Part shown: in pieces, positions 27,348 through 36,462 of the stretch
Position numbering within the stretch: position 1 is the stretch's first letter
How the letters are laid out: every line of letters starts with the position of its first letter
Source of the DNA: Jannaschia sp. W003
Lineage (GTDB): Bacteria > Pseudomonadota > Alphaproteobacteria > Rhodobacterales > Rhodobacteraceae
Length of the DNA stretch: 64,000 bases
Direction: 5' to 3'
Assembly (NCBI RefSeq): GCF_025144335.1
Contig: NZ_CP083539.1
Span: 3,039,501-3,103,500 of the forward strand
Notes under the pieces: model-generated
Database searches by the model: none
Seen by the model: the letters and a program-made list of their open reading frames with translations, nothing else
What the model was told of the DNA's origin: nothing
Position numbers and translations under genes: made by a program

Positions 27348-28996
27348 CCCTGGAAGCCGACTACGTCGTCGTGGGCGCGGGCTCCGCGGGCTGCGCCATC
27401 GCCTACCGCCTCGCCGAGGCGGGCCGCTCCGTGCTCGTGATCGAGCACGGCGGCACCGACTGGGGGCCGCTGATCCAGATGCCGGGGGCCTTGAGCTTCC
27501 CCATGAACATGGCCCGCTACGACTGGGGCTACGAGAGCGAGCCCGAGCCGCACCTGGGCGGCCGCCGGTTGGCGACGCCCCGCGGCAAGGTGCTGGGAGG
27601 ATCGTCCTCGATCAACGGCATGGTCTACGTGCGCGGCCATGCCCGCGACTTCGACCACTGGGACGAGAGCGGCGCGAGGGGGTGGAGCTATGCCGACGTC
27701 CTCCCCTACTTCAAGCGCATGGAGACGTGGCACGACGGCGGCCACGGGGGCGACCCGACCTGGCGCGGCACGGACGGGCCGCTGCACGTCACGCGGGGCA
27801 CGCGCGCGAACCCCCTCTACCACGCCTTCGTGGAGGCGGGGCGCGAGGCGGGCTACGAGGTCACCGACGACTACAACGGCCGCCAGCAGGAGGGCTTCGG
27901 CGCCTTCGAGCAGACCGTCTGGAAGGGCCGCCGCTGGTCGGCCGCCAACGCCTACCTGCGCCCCGCCCTGAAGACCAAGCGCTGCGCCGTGGTGAACGGG
28001 CTGGCGGCGCGCGTGGTGATCGAGGAGGGCCGCGCCACGGGCGTCGCGCTCGCCGACGGGCGGGTGGTGCGGGCGCGGGCCGAGGTGGTGCTGTCGGCCT
28101 CCGCGATCAACTCGCCAAAGCTGCTGATGCTGTCGGGCATCGGCCCCGGCGCGCACCTCGCCGAGCACGGGATCGAGGTGCGCGCCGACCGCCCCGGCGT
28201 GGGCGCGAACCTTCAGGACCACCTGGAGATGTACGTGCAGATGGCCGCCTCGCAGCCCGTAACGCTGTTCCGCTACTGGAACCTGCCGGGCAAGGCGTGG
28301 GTGGGCGCGCGCTGGCTCCTCACCCGCACCGGGCCGGGGGCGACCAACAACTTCGAGAGCTGCGCCTTCGTGCGCTCCGAGGCCGGCGTCGAGTATCCCG
28401 ACATCCAGTACCACTTCCTGCCCCTCGCCGTTCGCTACGACGGCAAGGTCGCCGCCGAGGGCCACGGGTTCCAGGCGCATGTCGGCCCGATGCGCTCGCC
28501 CTCGCGCGGGTCGGTCACGCTGCGGTCGGGGGAAGCGGATGCCAAGCCGGTGATCCGGTTCAACTACATGAGCACCGAGCAGGACTGGCGGGACTTCCGG
28601 CGCTGCATCCGCCTCACCCGCGAGATCTTCGCGCAGGAGGCCTTCGCCCCCTTCCGCCGCCACGAGATCCAGCCCGGCGCCGCGGTCCACACGGACGCCG
28701 AGCTGGACGAGGCCATCCGCGAGCACGCCGAGAGCGCCTACCATCCCTGCGGCACCTGCCGCATGGGCGCCGCCGACGATCCCGGTGCGGTGGTGGACCC
28801 CGAGGCCCGCGTGATCGGCGTGGATTCCTTGCGCGTGGCCGACAGCTCCATCTTCCCGCGCATCACCAATGGCAACCTCAACGGCCCCTCGATCATGGTG
28901 GGCGAGAAGGTCTCGGACCACCTGCTGGGACGCACGCTTCCCCGCAGCAACGCCGAGCCGTGGATCCATCCCGGCTGGCGGGTCGCGCAGCGGTAG
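27344..28996 (+). CDS. betA: choline dehydrogenase
   Basis: A 550-residue GMC flavoprotein: FAD motif [23 protein letters not shown] signature 1 in [18 protein letters not shown], signature 2 in [21 protein letters not shown], and the active-site His in HPCGTCRMG. It oxidises choline to betaine aldehyde, passing electrons to the respiratory chain. Start ATG 27344 overlaps the preceding stop (ATGA). Last gene of the operon. Confidence 0.93.
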   Translation: MTLEADYVVVGAGSAGCAIAYRLAEAGRSVLVIEHGGTDWGPLIQMPGALSFPMNMARYDWGYESEPEPHLGGRRLATPRGKVLGGSSSINGMVYVRGHARDFDHWDESGARGWSYADVLPYFKRMETWHDGGHGGDPTWRGTDGPLHVTRGTRANPLYHAFVEAGREAGYEVTDDYNGRQQEGFGAFEQTVWKGRRWSAANAYLRPALKTKRCAVVNGLAARVVIEEGRATGVALADGRVVRARAEVVLSASAINSPKLLMLSGIGPGAHLAEHGIEVRADRPGVGANLQDHLEMYVQMAASQPVTLFRYWNLPGKAWVGARWLLTRTGPGATNNFESCAFVRSEAGVEYPDIQYHFLPLAVRYDGKVAAEGHGFQAHVGPMRSPSRGSVTLRSGEADAKPVIRFNYMSTEQDWRDFRRCIRLTREIFAQEAFAPFRRHEIQPGAAVHTDAELDEAIREHAESAYHPCGTCRMGAADDPGAVVDPEARVIGVDSLRVADSSIFPRITNGNLNGPSIMVGEKVSDHLLGRTLPRSNAEPWIHPGWRVAQR

Positions 28997-29034
28997 CCGT
29001 CTCCCTCGGTCTTCGTTTCACAAGTACCTTGGGG

Positions 29035-29083
29035 GTCCGCGGGCAATCCGGGATCGGTCCGGTGGACCGATCCGCCCGCGGAC
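29035..29083. repeat. nested 49-bp palindrome containing GGATCGGTCC-N3-GGACCGATCC
   Basis: The gap 28997-29208 has no gene. Outer arms GTCCGCGGGC (29035-29044) and GCCCGCGGAC (29074-29083) enclose inner arms GGATCGGTCC (29051-29060) and GGACCGATCC (29064-29073). A second hairpin, GGGGGCAAAGCCCCCC followed by TTTC near 29115-29133, may terminate the bet operon. The inner palindrome is shared with 12911 and 37345. Confidence 0.7.
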
Positions 29084-29151
29084 GGGCGAAGCCCCGGAAG
29101 CCCGCCAGGGCATGGGGGCAAAGCCCCCCCTTTCTCCGCCTCCCCGCCCAC

Positions 29152-29167
29152 TTGCATACGTATGCAA
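29152..29167. promoter_or_regulatory. 16-bp operator-like palindrome
   Basis: TTGCATACGTATGCAA is a perfect dyad 42 bases before the GTG of the NTF2-like gene, standing out in GC-rich surroundings. It looks like a repressor or activator site for the 29209 operon; the regulator is not identifiable here. Confidence 0.6.
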
Positions 29168-29208
29168 ACAAGCGCACCCTCCGCCCGGAATCACCGGGGG
29201 AGGACGTC

Positions 29209-30192
29209 GTGAAGGGCTTTCAGGAACGCTGGGCGGACTTTCCCGACTACATCATCGGCATCACCCGCGAGATCTGGGAGGGGCGCGGCCTCAACACGCT
29301 CCACGAGTGCTACGCAGAGAACCTGCCCATGCGCTTCCCCTCCGGGATCGTCTACGGACGGCAGGCCGTGATCGACGGCTCGCGCGCCACGCTGGTGGAG
29401 TTCCCGGACCGCGAGCTTCTGGCCGAGGACGTGATCTGGTGCGGCGACGACGAGGGGGGCCGCCTGTCCTCGCACCGCATCCTGACCCACGGCACGCACC
29501 TCGGGCACGGGCTGTTCGGCCCGCCCACCGGCAAGCGCTTCGAGATCCGCACGATCGCGGACTGCGCCGCGCGCGACAACTTCATCGAGGACGAGTGGCT
29601 GTGCCGCGACAACGGCGGCATCGTCGTGCAGCTCGGCATGGAGCCGAAATCCTTCACCCGCGACCTGATCGCCCGCGAGGGCGGCCCCGAGCGGGCGCCC
29701 CGCCCCTTCCACCCCCGCGACGACGTCGAGGGCCCCTACCGGGGGCGCGGCAACGACCATCCCGTGGGGCAGGACTACGCCGACATCCTGCATCGGATCA
29801 TGAACGGCGACGAGCTGTCGGTGATCCAGCGCCGCTACGACCGCGCCTGCCGCACGGAAGTCCCTTGCGCCCGCGCCGGCTGGGGCTGGAGCTTCGCGGA
29901 GCGGCACTGGATCGGCCTGCGCGCGGCCTTCCCCTCGGCGAAGTTCACGATCGACCACTGCATCGGCCGGCTCGACCCCCAGCGCCCGCCCCGCGCCGCG
30001 ATCCGCTGGTCGCTGACGGGCACCCACGACGGGCGCGGCTCCTACGGCGAGCCCTCGGGCGCCGAGGTGCACGTGATGGGCTTCAGCCACGCGGAGTTCG
30101 GCCCCTGGGGCCTGCGCCGCGAGTTCACGGTCTACGACGAGATCAGCATCTGGAAGCAGATCCTGCTGCATTCCGGGGCGGTGGACGGGTGA
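29209..30192 (+). CDS. NTF2/SnoaL-like protein, two-domain
   Basis: A 327-residue soluble protein with two SnoaL/NTF2-like halves: one starting IITREIWEGRGLNTLHECYAENLPMRFPSGIVYGRQAVIDG, the second from about YADILHRIMNGDELSVIQRRYDRACRTEVP. These folds form small-molecule pockets (polyketide cyclases, isomerases, ester cyclases); no catalytic residue assignment is possible. GTG 29209 has GGGGGAGG 6 nt upstream. Its stop overlaps the hydrolase start (GTGA), and a palindromic operator lies just upstream, so the pair is probably an inducible catabolic unit. Confidence 0.6.
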   Translation: MKGFQERWADFPDYIIGITREIWEGRGLNTLHECYAENLPMRFPSGIVYGRQAVIDGSRATLVEFPDRELLAEDVIWCGDDEGGRLSSHRILTHGTHLGHGLFGPPTGKRFEIRTIADCAARDNFIEDEWLCRDNGGIVVQLGMEPKSFTRDLIAREGGPERAPRPFHPRDDVEGPYRGRGNDHPVGQDYADILHRIMNGDELSVIQRRYDRACRTEVPCARAGWGWSFAERHWIGLRAAFPSAKFTIDHCIGRLDPQRPPRAAIRWSLTGTHDGRGSYGEPSGAEVHVMGFSHAEFGPWGLRREFTVYDEISIWKQILLHSGAVDG

Positions 30193-30878
30193 GCGAGCCG
30201 CTCGTCCTCCTGCCCGGAATGATGTGCGACGCCCGCCTCTGGGCGCCGCAGGTGGCGGCGCTGGAGGGGCCGGCGCAGGTGCTCCCCATCGACGGGCACG
30301 ACACGATCCCCGCGCTGGCCCGCGCGGTGCTGGAGGCGGCGCCGGAGCGCTTCGCGCTGGCGGGACTGTCGATGGGCGGCATCGTGGCGATGGAGATGGT
30401 CGCGCAGGCCCCGGAGCGGATCGCGCGGCTGGCCCTGCTGGATACGTTCTGCGGCGCCGAGCACCCCAAGATGGCCGCGCGGCGCGAGCGGCAGATCGAG
30501 CGGGTGCGGGCGGGCGCGCTAGAGGCGGTGATGCGCGAGGAGCTGATGCCGCTTTACGTCGCGCCCGGCCCCGGCGCCGAGGCGGTGCTGGAGACGTGCC
30601 GGGAGATGGCGCTGGCCCTCGGCGGGGCGGTGTTCGAGCGCCAGGCCCGCGCGCTCCAGCGGCGCGAGGATCGGCGCGAGGTGCTGCGCGGCGTGCGCTG
30701 CCCCGCGCTGGTGCTCTGCGGCGAGGCGGACGCCATGTGCCCGCCCGACCGGCACCGCGAGATGACCGCGCTGATCCCCGGAGCCGTGCTGGAACTGGTC
30801 GAGGGCGCCGGCCACCTGCCGACGCTGGAGCGGCCCAAGGCTGTCACCGAGGCGATGCGGCGCTGGCTGGCGGCCTGA
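30189..30878 (+). CDS. alpha/beta-fold hydrolase
   Basis: A 229-residue hydrolase. LLPGMMCDARLW is the oxyanion region, nucleophile elbow GLSMGG carries the catalytic Ser, Asp in LVLCGEADAMCPP and His in GAGHLPTLE complete the triad. Resembles small esterases of the MenH/BioH/RsbQ group. Substrate unknown. Coupled by GTGA overlap to the NTF2-like gene, suggesting they act on the same compound. Confidence 0.78.
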   Translation: MSEPLVLLPGMMCDARLWAPQVAALEGPAQVLPIDGHDTIPALARAVLEAAPERFALAGLSMGGIVAMEMVAQAPERIARLALLDTFCGAEHPKMAARRERQIERVRAGALEAVMREELMPLYVAPGPGAEAVLETCREMALALGGAVFERQARALQRREDRREVLRGVRCPALVLCGEADAMCPPDRHREMTALIPGAVLELVEGAGHLPTLERPKAVTEAMRRWLAA

Positions 30879-30898
30879 GGCTGGGCTAGCGTCGCGTC

Positions 30899-31342
30899 AT
30901 GGTCCAGCACGCCCTCGTCATGCTCCTGGCCGGCATCGGGATCCCCGTGCTCGCCGCCCTGAACGCCCGCCTCGGCGCCAACATCGGCGGCCCGGCGGCG
31001 GCGGCCGTCGTGCTGTTCGCGGTGGCGGCGGCGGCGGCGGTGGCGACGATGCTGCTGACTTCGCCCGAGGCGCTCCTGCGCGTGCCGGGCCAGCCGCCGC
31101 ACCTCTTCGCGGCCGGGCTCCTGGTGGCGTTCTACGTGCTGTCGATCACCTGGATCGCGCCGCGCTTCGGGGTCGGGAACGCGGTGTTCTTCGTGCTGCT
31201 GGGGCAACTGGTGTCGGCGTCCGCCATCGACTTCCTCGGCCTGCTGGGGGCGCGGCCCGTTCCGGTGTCGGGGCTGCGGGTGGCGGGGCTTGTGCTGATG
31301 GCGGCGGGGCTGGCGTTGACGCAGTTGGCCCCGCGGGGCTGA
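30899..31342 (+). CDS. YdcZ/DUF606 (DMT superfamily) membrane protein
   Basis: A 147-residue, five-helix protein: LIMLLAGIGIPVLAALNARLG-like first helix, central FYVLSITWIAPRFGVGNAVFFVLLGQLVSASAIDFLGLLG and a final helix LRVAGLVLMAAGLALTQ. This is the half-size YdcZ type that functions as a dimer of unknown substrate. It starts 21 bases after the hydrolase stop. The stop region is followed by GGCCCCGCGGGGC palindromes. Confidence 0.75.
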   Translation: MVQHALVMLLAGIGIPVLAALNARLGANIGGPAAAAVVLFAVAAAAAVATMLLTSPEALLRVPGQPPHLFAAGLLVAFYVLSITWIAPRFGVGNAVFFVLLGQLVSASAIDFLGLLGARPVPVSGLRVAGLVLMAAGLALTQLAPRG

Positions 31343-31357
31343 AGGCCCCGCGGGGCC

Positions 31358-31474
31358 ACCCCGGACCCGATCCGGGGTCTCGTGGGGTCGGGACGACGGA
31401 GGTGCTGCACGGGGGTGCCCTGCCCTGGAGCGAAGCGCGAACCGAACCCGGAGGCCCCGGCGCGAGGCCGGGGC
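31358..31474. repeat. REP-like palindromes downstream of ydcZ-like gene
   Basis: ACCCCGGA-N5-TCCGGGGT (31358-31378) and GCCCCGGC-N5-GCCGGGGC (31454-31474), the latter preceded by GGAGCGAAGCGCG near 31428. They lie between convergent genes and probably serve both as transcript ends. Confidence 0.6.
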
Positions 31475-31478
31475 GCGC

Positions 31479-31679
31479 CTAGTCGTCGCCCCCGTCCCCC
31501 TCCCACCGGATCAGCAGGCTCCACGCCATCCACCCTGCCGCCGCCGCGAACACCGCGGCCCAGACCGGCGCGCCGCGGAGCAGCTCCACCGCGGCCCATC
31601 CACCGACGACCGCCACCGCCAGCACCCGCGCCCAGAGGGGGCGGAACATCGGGTGGCGCAGGTCGAGGAAGCGTCTCAC
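31479..31679 (-). CDS. small membrane protein, 66 aa
   Basis: Translates to VRRFLDLRHPMFRPLWARV, then two hydrophobic helices (VLAVAVVGGWAAVELL and WAAVFAAAAGWMAWSLLI) and an acidic tail (WEGDGGDD). No family recognised. GTG start overlaps the gnd stop (GTGA), so it is probably translated by coupling. Positive N-terminus and acidic C-terminus suggest a two-helix hairpin with both ends cytoplasmic. Confidence 0.6.
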   Translation of the reverse strand: MRRFLDLRHPMFRPLWARVLAVAVVGGWAAVELLRGAPVWAAVFAAAAGWMAWSLLIRWEGDGGDD

Positions 31680-33088
31680 GTGTGCGGGTCGGGGCGCTCG
31701 GGCGCCCAGGGGCCGTGGACGTCGGTGCGCCCGTCCTCGTGCACGAAACCGTGCAGCCCGAAGAAGTCGCGCTGGGCCTGCACGAGGTTCGCGGTGCCCC
31801 GCGCGGTGCGCATGGCGTCGAAGTACGCGACCCCGGAAGCCAGCGCCGGGACCGGGTGCCCGGCCTCCACCGCGCGGGCGACGACGGTGCGCAGCGCGCC
31901 GTGGTGGCGCCCGAGGAGGTCCGCGAAGAAGGGCGTGCGCATGAGGTTCTCGCCCGGATGCGCGGAGAGGGCCGCGGCCATGTCGTCCAGCATCGCCGAG
32001 CGGATGATGCAGCCCTCGCGCCAGATGCGCGCCACCTCGGGCAGGTCCACGTCCCAGCCCATGGCCTCGCCCGTGGCGGCGATCATGGTGAATCCTTGGG
32101 CGTAGCACAGCACCTTGCCGGCGATCAGCGCGCCCTCCAGCGTGGCGTGGTCGATCGCCACCGCCTGCGGCCCGCGCCCGAACAGCGCCTCGCCCGCCGC
32201 CCGCTCCGCGCGGCGCGCGGAGACGTTGCGCGCCATCACGGCGGCCTCGATGGCCGGCACGGGGGTGAGGAGGTGCTGGCTCTCGATCGCGGTCCAGCGG
32301 CCCGTGCCCTTCTGCCCGGCGGCATCGACGATCACGTCGAGGAGGGGTCGGTCCGTGGACACGTCCCGGGCGCGGGCCACGGTGGCGGTGATCTCGATCA
32401 AATAGGAGGCGAGCGGCCCCTCGTTCCACTCGGCGAACACGCTTCCGATGGCGTCCGGCCCTAGCCCCTCGCCGTCGCGCAGGAGGCCGTAGATCTCGGC
32501 GATCATCTGCATGTCGGCATACTCGATGCCGTTGTGCACCATCTTCACGAAGTGCCCCGCCCCGCCGGGGCCGAGGAGCGCGGCGCAGGGCTCGCCCTCG
32601 TGCTTGGCGGAGATGGCGGTCATCACGTCCTCGACCCGCGCCCAGTGCTCGGGGGCGCCGCCGCCCATGATCGAGGGGCCGTGGCGCGCGCCCTGCTCGC
32701 CGCCCGACACGCCGACGCCGAGGAACGGGCCGCCCGAGTCCTCCATGCGCCGCACGGTATCGTGGAAGTTGGCGTTGCCGCAGTCCACGAGGATGTCGCC
32801 CTCGTCCAGCAGGGGGCGAAGGGCGGCGATCTGCCCATCCACGGGCGCGCCCGCGGGCACCATGAGGATGATGGCGCGGGGCCGCTCGATGCGCGCGACC
32901 AGCGCCTCGAGGGTGTCGCAGGGGACGACGCGGTCGCGCCAGCCTTCGTCGGCGCGGTCGCCGAATTCGTGGGTGACGGAGGTGGTGCGGTTCCAGACCG
33001 CGATCGGGAAGCCGCGCTCCGCGATGTTGAGCGCGAGCGCGGCGCCCATGGTGCCCAGTCCCACCAGCCCGATCCGTGCCTCGGCCAT
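31676..33088 (-). CDS. gnd: 6-phosphogluconate dehydrogenase, decarboxylating
   Basis: A 470-residue enzyme of the oxidative pentose phosphate pathway, giving ribulose 5-phosphate, CO2 and NADPH. N-terminal Rossmann motif IGLVGLGTMGAALALNIAERG with VWNRTTS; catalytic region GVSGGEQGARHGPSIMGGG and GAGHFVKMVHNGIEYADMQ (Lys and Glu); DAAGQKGTGRWT near residue 260 is family specific. GGGGAGG precedes the start at 33088. Full length for the 470-residue class. Confidence 0.93.
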   Translation of the reverse strand: MAEARIGLVGLGTMGAALALNIAERGFPIAVWNRTTSVTHEFGDRADEGWRDRVVPCDTLEALVARIERPRAIILMVPAGAPVDGQIAALRPLLDEGDILVDCGNANFHDTVRRMEDSGGPFLGVGVSGGEQGARHGPSIMGGGAPEHWARVEDVMTAISAKHEGEPCAALLGPGGAGHFVKMVHNGIEYADMQMIAEIYGLLRDGEGLGPDAIGSVFAEWNEGPLASYLIEITATVARARDVSTDRPLLDVIVDAAGQKGTGRWTAIESQHLLTPVPAIEAAVMARNVSARRAERAAGEALFGRGPQAVAIDHATLEGALIAGKVLCYAQGFTMIAATGEAMGWDVDLPEVARIWREGCIIRSAMLDDMAAALSAHPGENLMRTPFFADLLGRHHGALRTVVARAVEAGHPVPALASGVAYFDAMRTARGTANLVQAQRDFFGLHGFVHEDGRTDVHGPWAPERPDPHT

Positions 33089-33152
33089 GCGCGCGCCTCC
33101 CCTGCCATGCGGGGGCGAGGCTACGGCGCGGGCGGCGCGGGGGAAAGGGCGG

Positions 33153-35741
33153 TCAGTCCAGCAGGCGGGCGAGCACCGCCGCCAGCTCCGCCTCGGTGAA
33201 GGGCTTGCCGAGAACGGGCGCGCCGGGGTGCTCGCGCAGCACCTGCCCGTCGTCGGCGTAGCCGGTGGTGAAGGCGTACGGCACGCCCGCGTCACGCAGG
33301 CGCTCGGCCACGGGGAGCGAGGTCTCGCCGCGCCCGAGGTTCACGTCGAGCAGGGCCGCGACGGGCATCTCGGCGTCCACGTGCGCCAGCGCCTCGGACA
33401 CGGAGGCGGCGGAGCGCACGTCGCCGCAGCCCAGCCCCGCGAGCATGTCGGCGGCGTCGAGCGCGATGATCATGTTGTCCTCGACCAGCAGCACCGGGCC
33501 CGCGGGCGCAAGGGGGGCGGCGACGCGGGTCGGCGCGTCGTCGGGCTCGGGCGCCTTCGCCTCCGCGGGGGCCTCCGCCTCCGCGGCGTCGCCCGGCAGG
33601 GGCTCGTCGAGCGCGAGGTGGCCGTTGGGCAGCACGAAGTCGGCCTCCAGGCCGCCGGCGGCGTAGCGGACCTGCACCGACCCGCCAAGCTCGTGGGGGA
33701 TCGCGCGCTCCACGATGGTGGAGCCGAAGCCGCGGCGGGTGGGCTCGGCCACGGGCGGGCCGCCCTGCTCGCGCCATTCCACGCGCAGGGCCTCGGGGCC
33801 GTGGCGCAGCGTCACCGCGATGCGGCCCTCGGGGCGCGACAGAGCGCCGTGCTTCATGCTGTTGGTGACCATCTCGTGCATCACGAGGGCCAGCGTCGAG
33901 AAGGTCTCGCCGGGCAGCATCACGTCGCGCCCCTCGATCACGAGACGCCCGGCCTCGCCGCCATAGGCCTGCATCTCCAACGCGAGGAGCTGCACGAGCG
34001 AGGCACCCTCGCCCTCGCGTCCGGCGATGAGCTGGTCGTGGGCGCGCGACAGGGCCACGAGGCGGCCGTCGAACTCGCGCGCGTATTCCTCGAGTGAGGC
34101 CGCCGCGCCGCGGGTCTGCTGCGCGAGGCTGCGGATCAGGTTGAGGATGTTGCGCATCCGGTGGTTCAGCTCGCCGATCAGCATGCCCTGCTTCTCCTGG
34201 AAGCGGACGCGCTCGCGGGCGGCCTCGTCGGCCATGCGCAGCACGACCTCCAGGAGCGTGGCGCGCAGGGCCTCGGCGGCGGCGCGCTCGCTCTCGGACC
34301 AGGGCACGGACTGGCCGGTCACGGTCTGGTGCCACGCCGCGAAGGAATTGCGCGGGCTCAGCCGCAGGCCGTCCGAGGTGGGGCGCACCGGCTTGTTGGG
34401 GTTGCCGGCCCAGACCACGGTGCGGGCTACCTCTCCGCGCAGCAGCAGGATGTAGTTGCCCGGATCGAGGCTGATCGGCAGCGCCATCACGCCGGCCACC
34501 GGCTCGCTCAGGTGCGCGGCCTCGGGCATGGCGTCCTGCAGGGTGGCGGTATGGAACACCTTGCCGGGCGAGGCGGCCCCGGCCACGTGGGCGGCGATCG
34601 CGCGGCAGGCCTCCTCGTCCGGGGCGACGCCGATCGTGGCGACGGCGTCGTCCGACACCACGGCGATGCCGTCGAAGCCGATCACGGGGCGGATCTCGTC
34701 GGCCACCACGTCGATCGCCGAGGCGATGTCGCCGCCGCGGCTGACGCGGGCCACGAGCGCGTCGTGGAGGCGCCGGGCGTCGCCGTCGTGGGCGCGCTCG
34801 ACCTGCATGGACTTCACGCTGATCTCGTAGGCGAAGAGCTGGGCGAACAGCTCCACCGCGGCGCGGCGCCCGAGGCTGAGGGCGTGCGGCTTGTGGCTGT
34901 GGCAGGCGAACAGCCCCCACAGCGCGCCGTCGCGCAGGATCGACACCGACATCGAGGCCACCACGCCCATGTTGCGCAGGTACTCCAGGTGCACGGGCGA
35001 GACCGCGCGCGTGGTGCACAGCGACATGTCGAGGCGCCCGTCGGGGCGCGCGGGCTCGGGCACGAGGCGGTGGGTCGGGCCGTCCACGTCGGCGATCTGG
35101 CGCAGGGCGTTGCGGCGGTAGAGCGCGCGGGCCTGGGCCGGGATGTCGGTGGCCGGGAAGCGTAGGTGCAGGTAGCTCTCGACCTCGGGCGCTGCGTCCT
35201 CGGCGACCACCGTGCCGCTGCCGTCCTCGCCGAAGCGGTAGCACATCACCCGATCGTGCCCGGTGAGGCGGCGCACGGTGCGGGTGGCCTCCTCGGCGGC
35301 GGCCTGGATCGTGGGCTGGCGGCGCACGGCGTTCATCAGCGTCTGCACCAGCGTGACGTCGTCGGCCTCGGCGGTGGGGCCGGCGGGCTCCAGCTCGATC
35401 ACGGTCTCGGGGCCGACGCGGTGGATCGCGGCGTCGAAGGCGCCGGCCGGGAAGCCGAGCCCCGAGGCGCGGACCTGCTCGAGGTCGGGGCCGATCAATG
35501 CGGCGCGGTCCGTCAGCGCGGCGGCCTGCGCGGCGCCCAGCGCGTCTGCGAGCGCCGTTCCGGGCGCGGGCACGGCCTCGAGGCCCAGCATCTCGGCGAG
35601 GTTCGCGGAGTGGCGGCGCACCCGCCCCCCGGCGTCCACGGTGACGAGGGCGCCGTAGCCCTGCACCCGCTCCACGAGGTGGATCTCCTCGCGGTCGCAG
35701 TTGCTCAGGTCGACGGCTTGTTCCGCCTCGGAGTCACGCAT
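33153..35741 (-). CDS. bphP: bacteriophytochrome HWE histidine kinase with C-terminal receiver domain
   Basis: An 862-residue red/far-red light sensor. Cys15 (LSNCDREEIHLV) is the biliverdin-binding cysteine of bacteriophytochromes; PAS (about 16-120), GAF (about 140-310) with RFPATDIPAQARALY (the PASDIP motif, Ser replaced by Thr) and PHY with tongue motif PRNSF (463-467) follow. The kinase is HWE type: ELNHRMRN with His527, HEMVTNSMKHG (N-box, 622-632), VEWRE (WxE, 656-658). A receiver domain (VEDN 753-756, phospho-acceptor Asp799) ends the protein. It overlaps the upstream heme oxygenase gene by 8 bases, which supplies its chromophore. No output gene is encoded beside it. Confidence 0.92.
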   Translation of the reverse strand: MRDSEAEQAVDLSNCDREEIHLVERVQGYGALVTVDAGGRVRRHSANLAEMLGLEAVPAPGTALADALGAAQAAALTDRAALIGPDLEQVRASGLGFPAGAFDAAIHRVGPETVIELEPAGPTAEADDVTLVQTLMNAVRRQPTIQAAAEEATRTVRRLTGHDRVMCYRFGEDGSGTVVAEDAAPEVESYLHLRFPATDIPAQARALYRRNALRQIADVDGPTHRLVPEPARPDGRLDMSLCTTRAVSPVHLEYLRNMGVVASMSVSILRDGALWGLFACHSHKPHALSLGRRAAVELFAQLFAYEISVKSMQVERAHDGDARRLHDALVARVSRGGDIASAIDVVADEIRPVIGFDGIAVVSDDAVATIGVAPDEEACRAIAAHVAGAASPGKVFHTATLQDAMPEAAHLSEPVAGVMALPISLDPGNYILLLRGEVARTVVWAGNPNKPVRPTSDGLRLSPRNSFAAWHQTVTGQSVPWSESERAAAEALRATLLEVVLRMADEAARERVRFQEKQGMLIGELNHRMRNILNLIRSLAQQTRGAAASLEEYAREFDGRLVALSRAHDQLIAGREGEGASLVQLLALEMQAYGGEAGRLVIEGRDVMLPGETFSTLALVMHEMVTNSMKHGALSRPEGRIAVTLRHGPEALRVEWREQGGPPVAEPTRRGFGSTIVERAIPHELGGSVQVRYAAGGLEADFVLPNGHLALDEPLPGDAAEAEAPAEAKAPEPDDAPTRVAAPLAPAGPVLLVEDNMIIALDAADMLAGLGCGDVRSAASVSEALAHVDAEMPVAALLDVNLGRGETSLPVAERLRDAGVPYAFTTGYADDGQVLREHPGAPVLGKPFTEAELAAVLARLLD

Positions 35742-36351
35742 GGCGGCGCTCCGGCGCGGCGGCGTCGGTCTCGCGCAGGGCGGCGGCCTCGAACAGCGCG
35801 AACCACGCCCGGGTGGCGGCGACGACGCGGTCGGCCTCGGGGCCCACGGCGGGGTGGGCGCCCGCGTCGGCGAGGAAGCGACGCCACGGCGCGGGGTCGG
35901 CGGCGGCGCCCATGTAGCTGCCCGCGGCGCGGACCGCCGGGTCGGCGCTGGCCGCCCAGCTCCGCGCGAGCACCCGCGCGCCGAGGCGCGAGCCGAGCCA
36001 GAGGTAGCGCCGCGCGGTGGCGTGGTCGGGGCCGGCGAAGGGAATGGCGGGCGGCAGGCGCCCGCCGAGCGCCGCGAGGTCGGCGGCGATGGCGCCCAGC
36101 GCACGGTCGAGATCGTCCGCCACGTCGCCGGCGCCTTCCGCCCCGCGCAGCGCGGCGAGGCCCGCCCCTTGGGCCTGCAGGAAGGCCCGCAGCCCCGGGG
36201 CCGTGCCCAGCGCGAACGCGCCGAAGGCCGCATCCACGCGGTCGTGGTCGGCGCGTGTGTCGCGGCGGAGCCGCTCGCGCAGACTCACGATGGGATGGGG
36301 TTCGGTCAGGGCGCTGGTCCGTGGGTGCAGGGTTCCGGTCCGGTCTCGCAT
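35734..36351 (-). CDS. bphO: heme oxygenase (biliverdin-producing)
   Basis: A 205-residue all-helical protein. RADHDRVDAAFG holds the probable proximal heme ligand His36, and WLGSRLGARVLAR matches the distal glycine-rich helix of bacterial heme oxygenases. It opens heme to biliverdin IX-alpha, the chromophore of the phytochrome encoded immediately downstream (8-base overlap). The start is uncertain: ATG 36351 lacks a spaced ribosome site and GTG 36288 is possible. Confidence 0.8.
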   Translation of the reverse strand: MRDRTGTLHPRTSALTEPHPIVSLRERLRRDTRADHDRVDAAFGAFALGTAPGLRAFLQAQGAGLAALRGAEGAGDVADDLDRALGAIAADLAALGGRLPPAIPFAGPDHATARRYLWLGSRLGARVLARSWAASADPAVRAAGSYMGAAADPAPWRRFLADAGAHPAVGPEADRVVAATRAWFALFEAAALRETDAAAPERRHA

Positions 36352-36366
36352 ATCCCGCCGAGCGAC

Positions 36367-36390
36367 GGAACTCCAAACTTTTCAATCCGT
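36367..36390 (+). promoter_or_regulatory. candidate EcfG-type stress promoter
   Basis: GGAAC (36367-36371), 16-nt AT-rich spacer, CGT (36388-36390, next base G), about 70 bases before the SDR start. Alphaproteobacterial general-stress promoters read GGAAC-N16/17-CGTT, so this matches except the last base. Confidence 0.5.
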
Positions 36391-36462
36391 GCCGACACTT
36401 GCCCACGGGGAACCGCGCACCGCCCCGCGCCGTTGCGGCCCCGGACCCGAAGGAGACACCCC

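Noticed and set aside
35742..36233. N-terminal extension of the phytochrome ORF to 36233
   Set aside because: The stretch is the bphO gene read in another frame; the canonical N-terminus with Cys15 starts at 35741 with a ribosome site.
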